A stretch of DNA of 41,617 bases from Candidatus Cryptobacteroides intestinigallinarum (GCA_017694785.1 JADIMK010000073.1:1-41617), one strand, 5' to 3'. Positions 1 to 9,115 are shown, counted from the stretch's first letter. The notes: a model not told the origin generated them from the sequence alone. Numbers and translations: made by a program.

Positions 1-1235
1 TCCCGAGGTTTACGGTTTCACTTACAATGCATATAGACGGCCGGGTCCTTGAGGATGCAGTCAATGATGTGATCGTACTTTTCCCGCACATGAAGGTTCG
101 GCTGAAGAAAGACTCTTCAGGATTCATGTATGTCAGGAATGATTCCAGGATTCCTGTGTCATGCTGTACGGGAAAGGAGGTAACACTTTCCGATCCCACG
201 CTGAACGGGTATCTGTTCTGCGTGTCTTATTCCGGAAAGACTGTCTTCCTTGATGTGCATTCGGCACTTCTGGATGAAAAAGGCCTTGCTTCATTTGCAA
301 AGGCCATCGTCTTCCGCTATATACAGCTGTCCGGATATCCAGTCGAGAATGACGGGAGTGTCTGTGCCTTGCCGGAAGGACAGCAGCATGTGTCCATGGA
401 AGATCCGTTTGAACGTATAGAAGATATTCCGGCGGCAAGGCCCGTATGGTATATGGATGCAAAGGCTTTCCACGATGTGGAGGCAGGAGGTGGAGGTTGT
501 GATTTCCGCAATAGGTCTTCAGAGCCGGTGTTTGATGCTGTGCAGATCAGGATACCTCTCCAGAAGCTCCGTTCGTTTGTAAAGGAATATGCCGGCTTGC
601 CTGAGATCCTGATTTCATCGGTTGTCTCACAGGCTCTCTATGAACAATACTGCGGCAAGATGGAGAAAGGGGAGTACATGGTAGCATCGATTTCGGTAAA
701 CCTGCGCAGGTATTTCCCTACAGTGTCTCTCAAACCTTTCAGTACATCGGTGTCTCTGGCATACAACAGACGTCTGGGGGAATATCCGTTCAATACGATA
801 CTGATGTCCCAGAAAAAGCTGCTTGAGGCCCAGCTCAAGACAGATGCCCTTGCATATAATGCCCAGCGCAGGATAGCAGACTTTGAGAAGGTACAGGCCT
901 GCACAGACTTTGCTTCAAGGTGTACGGCTGCGTCAGGAATCATTTCCGATAAGGCTGCCCAGTCGACTTACATGCTGAGGAATGCCGGCAACATAGGCAT
1001 GCCTGAAACCATGATGCGCTATGTGACAGAGTTCTATCCTATGTACACTCCGTCGGTACATCCTTTGTCGTTTTCATCCATAATATTCAGAAATGAGGTA
1101 ATCCTCACAGTATCACTGATGCACGGATATTTGCCGGATCTGTGCAGGAGGATAGTCTCTCTGATGAATGACAATGACATATATGCGTACATCTCGGACA
1201 GATTCAGTTTTATTCCGGTAAGATACAGACTATAA
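1..1235 (+). CDS. Condensation-domain-like / alcohol acetyltransferase-like protein, 5' end cut by the window edge
   Basis: The reading frame is open from base 3, and the residues before the first ATG (base 27) already match the family, so the true start lies left of the window. The N-terminal part (a Leu-Thr-x-x-Ile-Asp-Gly stretch, then RVLEDAVNDVIVLFPHMKVR) resembles the opening of the NRPS condensation / alcohol acetyltransferase-like fold, in which a beta strand is followed by a helix ending in FPxxxVRL. The motif VHSALLDEKGL falls where family members carry an H-x3-D-G active-site loop, here with Glu in place of Gly. Such proteins are acyltransferases acting on CoA or carrier-bound acyl groups; the substrate here cannot be told. 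No signal peptide or membrane segment is visible in the part present. The next gene, pgpH, starts 12 bases after the stop, so the two are probably co-transcribed. Assignment to the superfamily is moderate; the exact function is unknown. Confidence 0.6.
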   Translation, partial: PRFTVSLTMHIDGRVLEDAVNDVIVLFPHMKVRLKKDSSGFMYVRNDSRIPVSCCTGKEVTLSDPTLNGYLFCVSYSGKTVFLDVHSALLDEKGLASFAKAIVFRYIQLSGYPVENDGSVCALPEGQQHVSMEDPFERIEDIPAARPVWYMDAKAFHDVEAGGGGCDFRNRSSEPVFDAVQIRIPLQKLRSFVKEYAGLPEILISSVVSQALYEQYCGKMEKGEYMVASISVNLRRYFPTVSLKPFSTSVSLAYNRRLGEYPFNTILMSQKKLLEAQLKTDALAYNAQRRIADFEKVQACTDFASRCTAASGIISDKAAQSTYMLRNAGNIGMPETMMRYVTEFYPMYTPSVHPLSFSSIIFRNEVILTVSLMHGYLPDLCRRIVSLMNDNDIYAYISDRFSFIPVRYRL

Positions 1236-1247
1236 TATAACAAGGAC

Positions 1248-3299
1248 ATGGATAACGGCAGAATACTTCAGGGAGCCAGGACATTTGTTCCGCTGGTCAT
1301 ATTGTTGGCTTTGACAGTGCTTTTCATGCCGAGAAGCGGCAAATTCAATTATGACTACAGGAAAGGTGCGCCATGGATGTATGAGACGCTCGTGTCAGAG
1401 TTCGATTTCCCTGTACTCAAGACCGAAGCTCAGCTCCAGAGTGAAAAGGATGCTGCGGTCTCATCGGTAATACCTTATTACAAGTACTCGGAAAACATTA
1501 CGAGTGAGCGCCATGATGCATTGGAGGCTATAGACCTGGGTAAATATGGCTATATGAAGCCTGCTGTCGCAGCTGCACTTGACAGCATCTATACCAAAGG
1601 TGTTGTAGCTGAACGGCCGGACTTCAAGGACGGGATATCGGAAAATGAGCAGGTGATATATGTCCAGCGGAACAGGCGTGCTGCACTTGTACCTCCGTCG
1701 GAAATCTATACGGCCGCACAGGCCCGTTCACGTTTCCTCTCTGACATCAGGAATATCGCGCAGGGCTGCAATGTCGATTCCATCTGCTCGGCCTCGGGAA
1801 TACTTGATCTGATTGTCCCGAATCTCATATTCGACCAGCAGACGACAGACCTTGTACACGAAGAATCTGTCAACTATGTCTCTCCGACTTCCGGTTATGT
1901 ATCTGCCGGTCAGGTGATTGTGTCAAAAGGTGAAACGGTGACCGCAGAGATAGAGCAGCTCCTGGATTCCTATAAGGCTGAGTATGAGAACAGCGTTGGA
2001 TACAATGGCCCGAGGATACTGCTGTGGATCGGCAATGTCCTGCTCTCGATAGTGCTTGTCGCACTGCTGTTCTTCACAGTCTACTATTCGAATCCGAGGA
2101 TCTTCAGGAATTTCAACAAGTATATCTATATCCTTGTCCTGTTCCTGATCTCGGCTCTTGTCACATTCGCTGTCGCCAAGGCCGATGCAAGGCTTCTGTA
2201 TGTAGTGCCTTACACATTGTTCGCCCTTTATCTCACGGCATTTTTCCGCAACAATGTTGTGTATCCTCTATATATAGTTTCTCTGATTCCGCTCCTTGTC
2301 TTTTCGCATAACGGAATTGAACTTTTCGTGATGTATCTGGTAGCGGGAGTGACTGCAATATATACGTTCTCGTTTTTCAGCAAGGGCTGGCAGCAGTTCA
2401 TAATGGCATTTTTTGTATTCCTGTCTCTTCTTGTCACATATCTGGCGTTCAAGCTTGTAGATGGGGAAATAAGAGGATTCAGGGATTATCAGACGATTCT
2501 TTTCCTTTTCATAGGGTCGATGATGTCTGTAGCCGGATATCCTCTGATATATCTGTTTGAAAAGATTTTCATGCTTGTGTCTAACTCAAGGCTCGTAGAA
2601 CTGTGCGATACCAATAACAAGCTGCTGAGGGAACTGGCTACCAAGGCTCCGGGAACTTTCCAGCATTGTCTTCAGGTAATGAACCTGGCCGATGCAGCTT
2701 CAAGATCCATCGGTGCGAATGTTGCTCTGGTGAGGGCAGGAGCCCTGTACCATGACATAGGCAAGATGAACAATCCGCAGTGTTTCATCGAGAACGAGAC
2801 CCCAGGAGTGAAATACCATGAAGGCCTGAGTCCGGAGGAAAGTGCACGTGATATAACGCGTCATGTGCCGGACGGAATGGTACTTGCGGAAAAATACGGA
2901 CTCCCGGATGTCGTGAAGGACTTTATTGTGACTCATCACGGTACTACCTGTGCCGCCTACTTCTACAACAAGTATCTGAACGAAGGAGGTGATCCGTCAA
3001 AGACTGATGTTTTCTTCTATAAGGGCCGCAAGCCGAGCACAAAGGAGCAGATAATACTGATGCTCTGCGATACCCTTGAGGCTGCATCCAGGACACTGAA
3101 GGACTATTCCCACCAGAGCATATCGGATCTGGTCGAAAGGATAGTCAAGTCAAAGATGGATGACGGGCAGTTTGAGGAAGCGGACATCTCGCTCAAGGAA
3201 CTTAATGTCGTCAAGGATGTCCTGAAGGACTATCTTCAGCAGATGTACCATGCCCGTATCGTGTATCCTAAGAGAAAAACTGAGGCGGACAAAGCTTGA
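1248..3299 (+). CDS. pgpH: 7TM-HD membrane phosphodiesterase, PgpH/YqfF type
   Basis: This is a 683-residue membrane protein with the layout of the 7TMR-HDED/7TM-HD family. One N-terminal membrane segment (about residues 13-28) is followed by an extracytoplasmic domain of about 225 residues. A block of roughly seven membrane helices (about 257-440) comes next, then a cytoplasmic HD domain. The HD metal-binding pair is His502-Asp503 in the motif ALYHDIGK, with an upstream His in TFQHCLQV and a downstream THHG typical of HDIG domains. In Firmicutes, PgpH hydrolyses the second messenger c-di-AMP to pApA; that activity is likely here but inferred from the family. It follows the condensation-like gene by 12 bases and precedes tig, which has its own promoter. 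Length is normal for the family and no key residue is missing. Confidence 0.88.
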   Translation: MDNGRILQGARTFVPLVILLALTVLFMPRSGKFNYDYRKGAPWMYETLVSEFDFPVLKTEAQLQSEKDAAVSSVIPYYKYSENITSERHDALEAIDLGKYGYMKPAVAAALDSIYTKGVVAERPDFKDGISENEQVIYVQRNRRAALVPPSEIYTAAQARSRFLSDIRNIAQGCNVDSICSASGILDLIVPNLIFDQQTTDLVHEESVNYVSPTSGYVSAGQVIVSKGETVTAEIEQLLDSYKAEYENSVGYNGPRILLWIGNVLLSIVLVALLFFTVYYSNPRIFRNFNKYIYILVLFLISALVTFAVAKADARLLYVVPYTLFALYLTAFFRNNVVYPLYIVSLIPLLVFSHNGIELFVMYLVAGVTAIYTFSFFSKGWQQFIMAFFVFLSLLVTYLAFKLVDGEIRGFRDYQTILFLFIGSMMSVAGYPLIYLFEKIFMLVSNSRLVELCDTNNKLLRELATKAPGTFQHCLQVMNLADAASRSIGANVALVRAGALYHDIGKMNNPQCFIENETPGVKYHEGLSPEESARDITRHVPDGMVLAEKYGLPDVVKDFIVTHHGTTCAAYFYNKYLNEGGDPSKTDVFFYKGRKPSTKEQIILMLCDTLEAASRTLKDYSHQSISDLVERIVKSKMDDGQFEEADISLKELNVVKDVLKDYLQQMYHARIVYPKRKTEADKA

Positions 3300-3300
3300 T

Positions 3301-3331
3301 TTTGAATTTTGGCCCAGAATATATAACTTTG
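3301..3331 (+). promoter_or_regulatory. Bacteroidetes sigma-70 promoter for tig
   Basis: TTTG at 3301-3304 and TAACTTTG at 3324-3331 are separated by 19 bases, which matches the Bacteroidetes -33/-7 consensus (TTTG and TAnnTTTG). Transcription should start near 3338, giving a leader of about 29 bases to the ATG at 3367. It starts at the end of pgpH and gives tig-clpP a transcript of their own. Confidence 0.75.
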
Positions 3332-3366
3332 CAGGCTTTCCGAAAAAAGAAATAAAATCTTTTATT

Positions 3367-4683
3367 ATGAATATATCACAGAACAGAGTAGATGACCTCA
3401 ATCTTGAGCTCACACTCGACATTACAAAGGACGATTACGCAGACCGTAGGAAAAAGAGACTCAATGCCCAGAGAAGGACAGCCGAGATCAAAGGCTTCAG
3501 GAAGGGTATGGTGCCGATGGGCCTGATAGAGAAGATCTACGGCCAGTCAGCCCTTGTTGATGCTGTCAATGACATCATCGCGGAGTCTCTCAACAATTTC
3601 ATAAAGGAAAACAACCTCAGGGTAGTCGGAGAACCTCTTCCTAGCGAAGACCAGCCGAAGACCGAGTGGACAAACGGCAACGATTTCTCCTTCAAGTTTG
3701 ATGTGGCTACGACAAAAGAAGTCGCATTTGAACTCTCAAAGGAGGACAAGGTCCCTTATTATGAGATAGAGATCACTGACCAGGCTAAGAAGGAGCTCAA
3801 GGAGAATCTTCTGAAGCAGTACGGTTCTCTTGAGGATGGTGAGGCCGCCGGTGCCGATGACTTCATCATAGTCGACTTCATCCAGGGTGAGACCAAGGTT
3901 GAAGGTGCTTATGTCGCTCTCAGAAGTGTATCGGAAGCTGTAAGACCTTCATTTATCGGCCTGAAGAAGGATGCTGAAATCGATGTCAATGTCAATGAGG
4001 CATTTACAGATGAGACCGACAGGGCTGCAATGCTCAAGATGAAGAAGGAAGAGCTCGCAGGCATCGATCCTATGTTCAAGATGGTCGTACGCAATGTGAA
4101 GACATTCGTATCAGCGCCTATGACACAGGAGACCTTCGACAAGATCTTCGGTGAAGGTGTTGTGAAGGATGAGGCCGGATTCGATGCCAAGGTCGAGGAA
4201 AGGCTCAGGTCAGAATACAGCCAGGAGTCAGACTACAGGTTCTCAAAGGACATCAAGGACTATCTTGTGAAGAAGGCAGACATTGCCCTTCCTGAGAAGT
4301 TCCTCAAGAGATGGGTATTCGTCGCAAATGAAGGCAAGTTCACCATGGAGGAAATTGAGAAGGATTTTGCTCTCTTCCTTGAGGACTACCGCTGGCACAT
4401 GGTCAAGGATTTCCTCATGCAGAAATATCAGGTGAAGGTAGAGGATGCCGATCTTCTTGCTAGTGCAAAGGCATTTGCAGCATACCAGTTCGCAATGTAC
4501 GGCATCAATAATGTTCCTGAAGAGCAGCTTGAGTCATACGCAAAGACTATCCTTTCACAGGAGAAGGAAAGCCGCCGCGTCCTCGAGCAGGTAGAGGACC
4601 AGAAGACAATCGCTGCCGTCAAGGAAGTCATCACCCTTGAGAATACAAAGGTGACAGTTGAACAGTTCCGTGAATTGAAATAG
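3367..4683 (+). CDS. tig: Trigger factor
   Basis: Trigger factor is the ribosome-bound chaperone that meets nascent chains at the exit tunnel. The 438-residue protein carries the N-terminal ribosome-binding signature GFRKGMVP (near residue 43) and the expected order of tail domain, a diverged FKBP-like middle domain, and a long helical C-terminal arm. The middle domain lacks an obvious FKBP active site, which is common in this phylum, so prolyl isomerase activity is doubtful. I chose ATG 3367 because the upstream in-frame start at 3250 lies inside pgpH and before the predicted promoter, while the protein from 3367 begins with the family-typical MNISQNRVDDLNLEL. clpP follows after 8 bases, a common grouping (tig-clpP-clpX) that couples folding to proteolysis. 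The stop codon is TAG. Confidence 0.95.
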   Translation: MNISQNRVDDLNLELTLDITKDDYADRRKKRLNAQRRTAEIKGFRKGMVPMGLIEKIYGQSALVDAVNDIIAESLNNFIKENNLRVVGEPLPSEDQPKTEWTNGNDFSFKFDVATTKEVAFELSKEDKVPYYEIEITDQAKKELKENLLKQYGSLEDGEAAGADDFIIVDFIQGETKVEGAYVALRSVSEAVRPSFIGLKKDAEIDVNVNEAFTDETDRAAMLKMKKEELAGIDPMFKMVVRNVKTFVSAPMTQETFDKIFGEGVVKDEAGFDAKVEERLRSEYSQESDYRFSKDIKDYLVKKADIALPEKFLKRWVFVANEGKFTMEEIEKDFALFLEDYRWHMVKDFLMQKYQVKVEDADLLASAKAFAAYQFAMYGINNVPEEQLESYAKTILSQEKESRRVLEQVEDQKTIAAVKEVITLENTKVTVEQFRELK

Positions 4684-4691
4684 TCTTGGCA

Positions 4692-5393
4692 ATGGGAAAG
4701 GAATCCGGGAAATTTTCACAGAAGGAATTTGACCTGTTTGCAAGGTCAGAACTGGGCATAAGTCCGATGACTGTACATCGCTACAGTTCGGCTGCTGATG
4801 CCTATATCAATCCGACCATCATTGAGGAAAGGAAGCTGAATGTCGCATCGATGGATGTCTTCAGCCGCCTGATGATGGACAGGATCATATTTCTCGGTGT
4901 GCCTATTGATGATGATGTCGCGAACATCATCACTGCGCAGCTCCTTTTCCTTGCTTCAACAGACAATGCCGGTGACATCACGATGTATCTGAATACTCCT
5001 GGAGGTTCGGTTTCCGCCGGTCTGGGCATCTACGATACAATGCAGCTGATAGAGCCGGATGTCTGCACTGTATGTACAGGAATGGCAGCCTCGATGGGGG
5101 CAGTCCTCCTCTGTGCAGGAAGTGCGGGGAAAAGATCAGCACTGCCTCATTCCAGGGTCATGATACATCAGCCTCTTGGTGGAGCACAGGGACAGGCTTC
5201 CGATATAGAGATAGCGGCCCGGGAGATTGTCAAGATCAAGAAGGAGCTATATACGATAATGTCGGAGCATACCGGCAAGCCTCTGGAAAAGATAATGGCT
5301 GACGGAGACAGAGACTATTGGATGAGTGCATCTGAAGCGAAGGAATACGGTATGATTGATGAGATCCTTACAAAGAAAAAGAACAGGGCCTGA
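4692..5393 (+). CDS. clpP: ATP-dependent Clp protease proteolytic subunit
   Basis: ClpP forms the tetradecameric serine peptidase chamber that works with ClpX or ClpA/C unfoldases. The protein (233 residues from ATG 4692) has the complete triad: Ser134 in [10 protein letters not shown], His159 in MIHQPLGG and Asp208 in DRDYWM. The spacings of 25 and 49 residues are identical to E. coli ClpP. The N-terminal extension of about 40 residues before the conserved core is longer than in E. coli and probably acts as a propeptide. A TTG codon at 4686 is an alternative start two codons upstream. The TGA stop lies in the loop of a strong hairpin (5373-5411) that separates it from clpX. Confidence 0.96.
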   Translation: MGKESGKFSQKEFDLFARSELGISPMTVHRYSSAADAYINPTIIEERKLNVASMDVFSRLMMDRIIFLGVPIDDDVANIITAQLLFLASTDNAGDITMYLNTPGGSVSAGLGIYDTMQLIEPDVCTVCTGMAASMGAVLLCAGSAGKRSALPHSRVMIHQPLGGAQGQASDIEIAAREIVKIKKELYTIMSEHTGKPLEKIMADGDRDYWMSASEAKEYGMIDEILTKKKNRA

Positions 5394-5411
5394 GGCCTTG
5401 TTCTTTTTCTT
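5373..5411 (+). terminator. Intrinsic terminator/attenuator between clpP and clpX
   Basis: An 18-bp inverted repeat (5373-5390 paired with 5394-5411, one G-U pair) has a 3-base loop, and that loop is the clpP stop codon TGA. The GC-rich core AGGGCC/GGCCTT is followed by the T-rich run TTCTTTTTCTT, the form of an intrinsic terminator. The A-rich left arm mirrors it, so it could also work on the other strand. It probably limits read-through into clpX or stabilises the 3' end of the tig-clpP transcript. Confidence 0.75.
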
Positions 5412-5446
5412 GCATGGGTTTTCTGTCACAGTTAAACAGAAGTGAA

Positions 5447-6670
5447 ATGGCAAAGAAATCAGATCAGGAAGAGAAGTATTGTGCATTCTGCGGCAGAAGC
5501 GAGCATGAGGTTCCTATGCTGCTGCAGGGACTGGATTCATCCATATGCAGCGACTGTGTCAAGCTTTGCAGTGAATATCTCCAAAGCATCCGGCCCGCTT
5601 CGGCCCAGATGCATGGCAAGATTGAGAAGCTGCTGAAGCCGAAGGAAATCCATGCTTATCTGGATCAGTATGTAATAGGTCAGGACAGGGCAAAGAAGCT
5701 GCTTTCAGTAGCCGTGTACAACCACTACAAGAGAATCAACCACAATCTTGCTTCCGATTCGAAAGACGACCTTGACATAGAGAAGTCAAATATCCTGATG
5801 GTCGGGCCTACAGGTACCGGAAAGACCCTTATGGCAAAGACCATAGCCAAGCTTCTTGATGTGCCTTTCACAATTGTCGATGCAACCGTACTTACCGAAG
5901 CCGGATATGTAGGTGAAGATGTGGAGAGCATACTTACCCGTCTGCTTCAGGAAGCCGACTATGATGTCGCCCTTGCAGAGAGGGGGATTGTCTTCATCGA
6001 TGAGATAGACAAGATAGCCCGCAAGAGCGACAATCCTTCAATCACCAGGGACGTGTCTGGTGAAGGTGTCCAGCAGGCGATGCTGAAGCTCCTTGAAGGC
6101 AATGTCGTGAATGTCCCGCCTAAGGGCGGCCGCAAGCATCCTGAACAGGAATTCATACAAGTCAATACCCAGAATATACTCTTTATCTGCGGAGGCGCAT
6201 TCGAAGGGATAGAGCGCCGTATCGCCCAGCGTCTCAACACCCAGGTGATAGGATTCGGATCAGCTTCGAAGAAACAGGTCGACAAGAACAATCTCCTCAG
6301 ATATGTATCAGCCCAGGATCTGCGTGCCTATGGCCTTATACCTGAGATCATAGGCCGTCTTCCGGTCATCACATATCTTGACCAGCTTGACAGGGCAGCA
6401 CTCCTGAGGATCCTTACCGAGCCGAAGAATGCCATAATGAAGCAGTATGAGAAGATGTTCGAGATGGACGGGCTCAAGCTTGTCGTCGAGCCAGGGGTCC
6501 TGGACCTTATCGTCGACACTGCAATCGAAAACAAGCTTGGAGCACGAGGTCTCCGGTCTATCTGCGAGAAGATCATGACTGATGCCATGTATGAGGCTCC
6601 TTCTTCACGTAAAAAGACATTCAACCTTACACTAGAATACGCGAAATCCAGACTTTCCGATGAGGATTAG
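5447..6670 (+). CDS. clpX: ATP-dependent Clp protease ATP-binding subunit ClpX
   Basis: ClpX is the AAA+ unfoldase that selects tagged substrates and feeds them into ClpP. Visible features in order are the N-terminal C4 zinc-binding domain (Cys12, Cys15, Cys34, Cys37), Walker A GPTGTGKT at 120-127, and Walker B with Asp185-Glu186 in FIDEIDK. Next come the [20 protein letters not shown] region, the pore-2 and arginine-finger regions, and the C-terminal small domain with the sensor-2 motif GARGLRS. Length is 407 residues from ATG 5447, chosen because [16 protein letters not shown] is the family-like start; an in-frame ATG at 5414 would add 11 unlikely residues and sits right after the clpP hairpin. 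The gap to clpP is 53 bases. Stop codon TAG. Confidence 0.96.
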   Translation: MAKKSDQEEKYCAFCGRSEHEVPMLLQGLDSSICSDCVKLCSEYLQSIRPASAQMHGKIEKLLKPKEIHAYLDQYVIGQDRAKKLLSVAVYNHYKRINHNLASDSKDDLDIEKSNILMVGPTGTGKTLMAKTIAKLLDVPFTIVDATVLTEAGYVGEDVESILTRLLQEADYDVALAERGIVFIDEIDKIARKSDNPSITRDVSGEGVQQAMLKLLEGNVVNVPPKGGRKHPEQEFIQVNTQNILFICGGAFEGIERRIAQRLNTQVIGFGSASKKQVDKNNLLRYVSAQDLRAYGLIPEIIGRLPVITYLDQLDRAALLRILTEPKNAIMKQYEKMFEMDGLKLVVEPGVLDLIVDTAIENKLGARGLRSICEKIMTDAMYEAPSSRKKTFNLTLEYAKSRLSDED

Positions 6671-6702
6671 TCCGGATTCCGCGTATTTTTGATTGATCAG
6701 GT

Positions 6703-6735
6703 CCATGCTCTGCCGTTGTAGGCAGACATGCATGG
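6703..6735. terminator. Possible bidirectional terminator between convergent clpX and the nucleoside kinase gene
   Basis: CCATGC plus TCTGCC (6703-6714) can pair with GGCAGA (6721-6726) and GCATGG (6730-6735), leaving a 3-base bulge and a GTTGTA loop. It lies in the 71-base gap between two convergent genes. There is no clear T-run on either strand, so the call is weak. Confidence 0.35.
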
Positions 6736-6741
6736 GTAGGA

Positions 6742-7353
6742 TCAGAAGAGCCCGTAGAGCTGGGCATCTATCCTGTCGGTAATGCCGGCGAAGTCTTCAG
6801 GCCGGTTCTCAAAGTCAAGGTTGTCGACATCTACGATGAGTGTCTTGCCCTTGTATGACGAAATCCACTGTTCGTATTTCTGGTTCAGTCCGGTAAGATA
6901 TTCTATGCTTATGCCTTTCTCGTATTCCCGTCCACGTTTCTGGATCTGGCCTACAAGGTGAGGAATTGAGGACCTGAGGTATATCAGCAGGTCGGGAAGC
7001 TTCACCAGAGACATCATCAGGTTGAAAAGATCCATGTAGGTGTTGAAATCACGTTCGGATATGTTCCCCATGTCACGGTTGTTGGCAGCGAATATATAGA
7101 CTCCTTCAAGTATGGTCCTGTCCTGGATTATCGTTTCCTCTGATCTTGATATCTCAAGAATGTCCTTGAATCTCTGTGTGAGGAAATACACTTCCATGTT
7201 GAATGACCACCGGCTGATGTCCTTGTAGTAGTCTTCGATGTATGGATTGTATGTGACCGCCTCATATTTCGGGATCCATCCGTAATAAGACGAGAGCATC
7301 CTTGTAAGGGTGGTCTTTCCGCTCCCGATGTTTCCAGCTATTCCTATATGCAT
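6742..7353 (-). CDS. Deoxynucleoside kinase (deoxyadenosine/deoxyguanosine kinase family)
   Basis: This 203-residue protein belongs to the dNK family, which phosphorylates deoxynucleosides with ATP in nucleotide salvage. The P-loop GNIGSGKT is at residues 7-14, the EAV motif follows after about 18 residues, and the family's DR-S/T motif appears as QDRTILEG near residue 80. The C-terminal half has the arginine-rich lid (KRGREYEKGI). Length is normal. Which deoxynucleoside is preferred cannot be told from sequence; Bacteroidetes members are usually annotated as deoxyadenosine/deoxyguanosine kinases. It lies downstream of gdhA on the same strand (97-base gap) and faces clpX. Confidence 0.87.
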   Translation of the reverse strand: MHIGIAGNIGSGKTTLTRMLSSYYGWIPKYEAVTYNPYIEDYYKDISRWSFNMEVYFLTQRFKDILEISRSEETIIQDRTILEGVYIFAANNRDMGNISERDFNTYMDLFNLMMSLVKLPDLLIYLRSSIPHLVGQIQKRGREYEKGISIEYLTGLNQKYEQWISSYKGKTLIVDVDNLDFENRPEDFAGITDRIDAQLYGLF

Positions 7354-7450
7354 TGCTTTATGGCTGTTTAATGTTTTCTTTGTCAGGTCCTGGACAGGCT
7401 ATGTCTATGTCTGTCAGCCAGAAATACTCTGATGATGTCCTGATGGACTT

Positions 7451-8806
7451 TCAGACAAGTCCCTGGGCCATCATTGCATCTGCTACCTTGATGAATCCGG
7501 CTATGTTTGCACCTTTGACATAATTGATGCTGCCGTCTTCGCATCTGCCGTATTTCACGCAGGCTTCGTGTATGTCGTTCATGATCCGGTGCAGCCGGTC
7601 ATCGACTTCTTCCCTTGTCCAGCTGAGCCTCATGGAGTTCTGTGTCATTTCGAGTCCGGAAGTGGCAACTCCGCCTGCATTTGACGCTTTTCCAGGTGAA
7701 AACAGCAGTCCTGCATTCTGGAAGATTTCTATTGCATCCGGCTCGGTAGGCATGTTTGCTCCTTCAGCGACGCAGATGCAGCCGTTTTCAACGAGAGTCC
7801 TGGCTTCAGATGCGTTTATTTCATTCTGCGTGGCACAAGGTATCGCTATGTCACATTTCACACCCCAAGGCCTCTTGTTCTCAAAGTATTTTGCATGCGG
7901 ATATCTGTCCGCGTATTCCCTTATCCTGCCCCTGTATATGTTCTTCAGTTCCATTACATAGGCCAGTTTCTCTTCATCTATGCCGTCCGGATCGAATATG
8001 AAGCCGTTGGAGTCAGACATGGTCAGAACCTTGGCTCCTAGCTGAAGGGCTTTTTCAGCCGCATATTGTGCGACATTTCCTGCTCCGGATATGGCTACAG
8101 TCTTGCCTTCGAAGCTGTCGTCTCTTGTGGCGAGCATCGACTGGGCGAAGTAGCAGGTGCCGTATCCTGTAGCTTCTGGCCGTAGTGGGCTTCCTCCCCA
8201 GCTCAGGCCTTTGCCTGTAAGTACTCCTGAAAATTCTTTCTTCAGCCTCTTGTACTGGCCGAACATATATCCTATTTCCCTGCTGCCGGTACCTATGTCT
8301 CCGGCAGGTACGTCAGTATCCTGTCCGATGTGCCTGAACATTTCTGTCATGAAGCTCTGGCAGAATTTCATGACTTCGTTGTCTGATTTTCCCTTGGGAT
8401 TGAAATCAGATCCTCCTTTGGCTCCTCCCATCGGCAAGGTAGTCAGGCTGTTCTTGAACGTCTGCTCAAAGGCAAGGAATTTCATGATGCTGAGGTTTAC
8501 GCTTGGATGGAGACGTATGCCTCCCTTGTATGGCCCTATGGCACTGTTCATCTGCACCCTGAATCCGCGGTTTATCTGGATCTGTCCTTCATCGTCAAGC
8601 CAAGGCACCCTGAAGATGATTACTCTTTCCGGCTCGGCAATCCTTTCGAGGATCTTCATGTCCATGAGATACGGATGTTCCACAATGTAAGGAGCTACAC
8701 TTTCGAGAACTTCCTTTACTGCCTGATGGAATTCTTTTTCTCCCGGATTCCTGGCTATGAGTCCGGCCATGAACCCGTTGACGTAGTTTTGGGCGAATCT
8801 GTTCAT
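7451..8806 (-). CDS. gdhA: Glutamate dehydrogenase, NADP-type hexameric
   Basis: The enzyme interconverts 2-oxoglutarate plus ammonium and glutamate, the main ammonium-assimilation step in many Bacteroidales. The 451-residue protein has the family's substrate loop GPYKGGIRLHPSVN (Lys94) and the catalytic lysine Lys130 in PMGGAKGG. A Rossmann domain follows (AISGAGNVAQYAAEKA), then the C-terminal CVAEGANMPT region. Length and motifs match the short hexameric, normally NADP-linked class. I used ATG 8806 (MNRFAQNYVNGF); a further in-frame extension to 8881 is not conserved-looking. The deoxynucleoside kinase gene follows on the same strand. No clear promoter was found upstream. Confidence 0.95.
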   Translation of the reverse strand: MNRFAQNYVNGFMAGLIARNPGEKEFHQAVKEVLESVAPYIVEHPYLMDMKILERIAEPERVIIFRVPWLDDEGQIQINRGFRVQMNSAIGPYKGGIRLHPSVNLSIMKFLAFEQTFKNSLTTLPMGGAKGGSDFNPKGKSDNEVMKFCQSFMTEMFRHIGQDTDVPAGDIGTGSREIGYMFGQYKRLKKEFSGVLTGKGLSWGGSPLRPEATGYGTCYFAQSMLATRDDSFEGKTVAISGAGNVAQYAAEKALQLGAKVLTMSDSNGFIFDPDGIDEEKLAYVMELKNIYRGRIREYADRYPHAKYFENKRPWGVKCDIAIPCATQNEINASEARTLVENGCICVAEGANMPTEPDAIEIFQNAGLLFSPGKASNAGGVATSGLEMTQNSMRLSWTREEVDDRLHRIMNDIHEACVKYGRCEDGSINYVKGANIAGFIKVADAMMAQGLV

Positions 8807-8854
8807 AATAATGTCTTTTATCAAGTTCGTACTGCTGTATGTCCGGAATAGAGT

Positions 8855-9028
8855 ATGCACGTGCCGGCCTTGCCGGGGCAAAACCCTACAAATTTCAGAA
8901 AAAAAATCATAAAACGAAAGCCAATGGATGATGAAATCCTCATCCTGAATATAGATGAGTCGAAGTCCTGGATGTATGAAATGCTAAGTCCGGCGTCAAA
9001 GAAGTGCAAGTGGAATATATGTAAATAG
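8855..9028 (+). CDS. Possible small ORF, 57 residues, unknown
   Basis: Most of the 309-base gap between divergent gdhA and the next plus-strand gene is otherwise empty. A frame runs from ATG 8855 to TAG 9028, with an internal ATG at 8924 giving a 34-residue form beginning MDDEILILNIDESKSW. The middle is strongly basic (RKKIIKRK) and the C-terminus is Lys/Cys-rich. No ribosome-binding site or promoter is evident and I recognise no family. It may be chance. Confidence 0.2.
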   Translation: MHVPALPGQNPTNFRKKIIKRKPMDDEILILNIDESKSWMYEMLSPASKKCKWNICK

Positions 9029-9076
9029 TGACAGAAAATCACTTTTTTACGTGATGTGATACTCCTTGAAATGGAC

Positions 9077-9084
9077 TTACTTTG
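9077..9084 (+). promoter_or_regulatory. Probable -7 box for the ten-gene envelope operon
   Basis: TTACTTTG matches the Bacteroidetes -7 consensus TAnnTTTG in all fixed positions but one, and lies 31 bases before the ATG at 9116. No TTTG is found at the expected -33 distance. A short inverted repeat (ATCAC at 9039-9043, GTGAT at 9051-9055) lies just upstream and could bind a regulator. Confidence 0.4.
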
Positions 9085-9115
9085 TAAATATTATATCTGA
9101 AACTAAAGGATTGAC

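Noticed and set aside
3250..3366. Upstream in-frame extension of trigger factor
   Set aside because: It overlaps pgpH and lies mostly before the predicted promoter (TTTG 3301, TAACTTTG 3324); the conserved N-terminus starts at 3367.
8821..9042. Minus-strand 73-codon frame upstream of gdhA
   Set aside because: Rich in Phe/His/Ile as expected from antisense A/T-rich DNA, and overlaps the gdhA leader; not a plausible protein.
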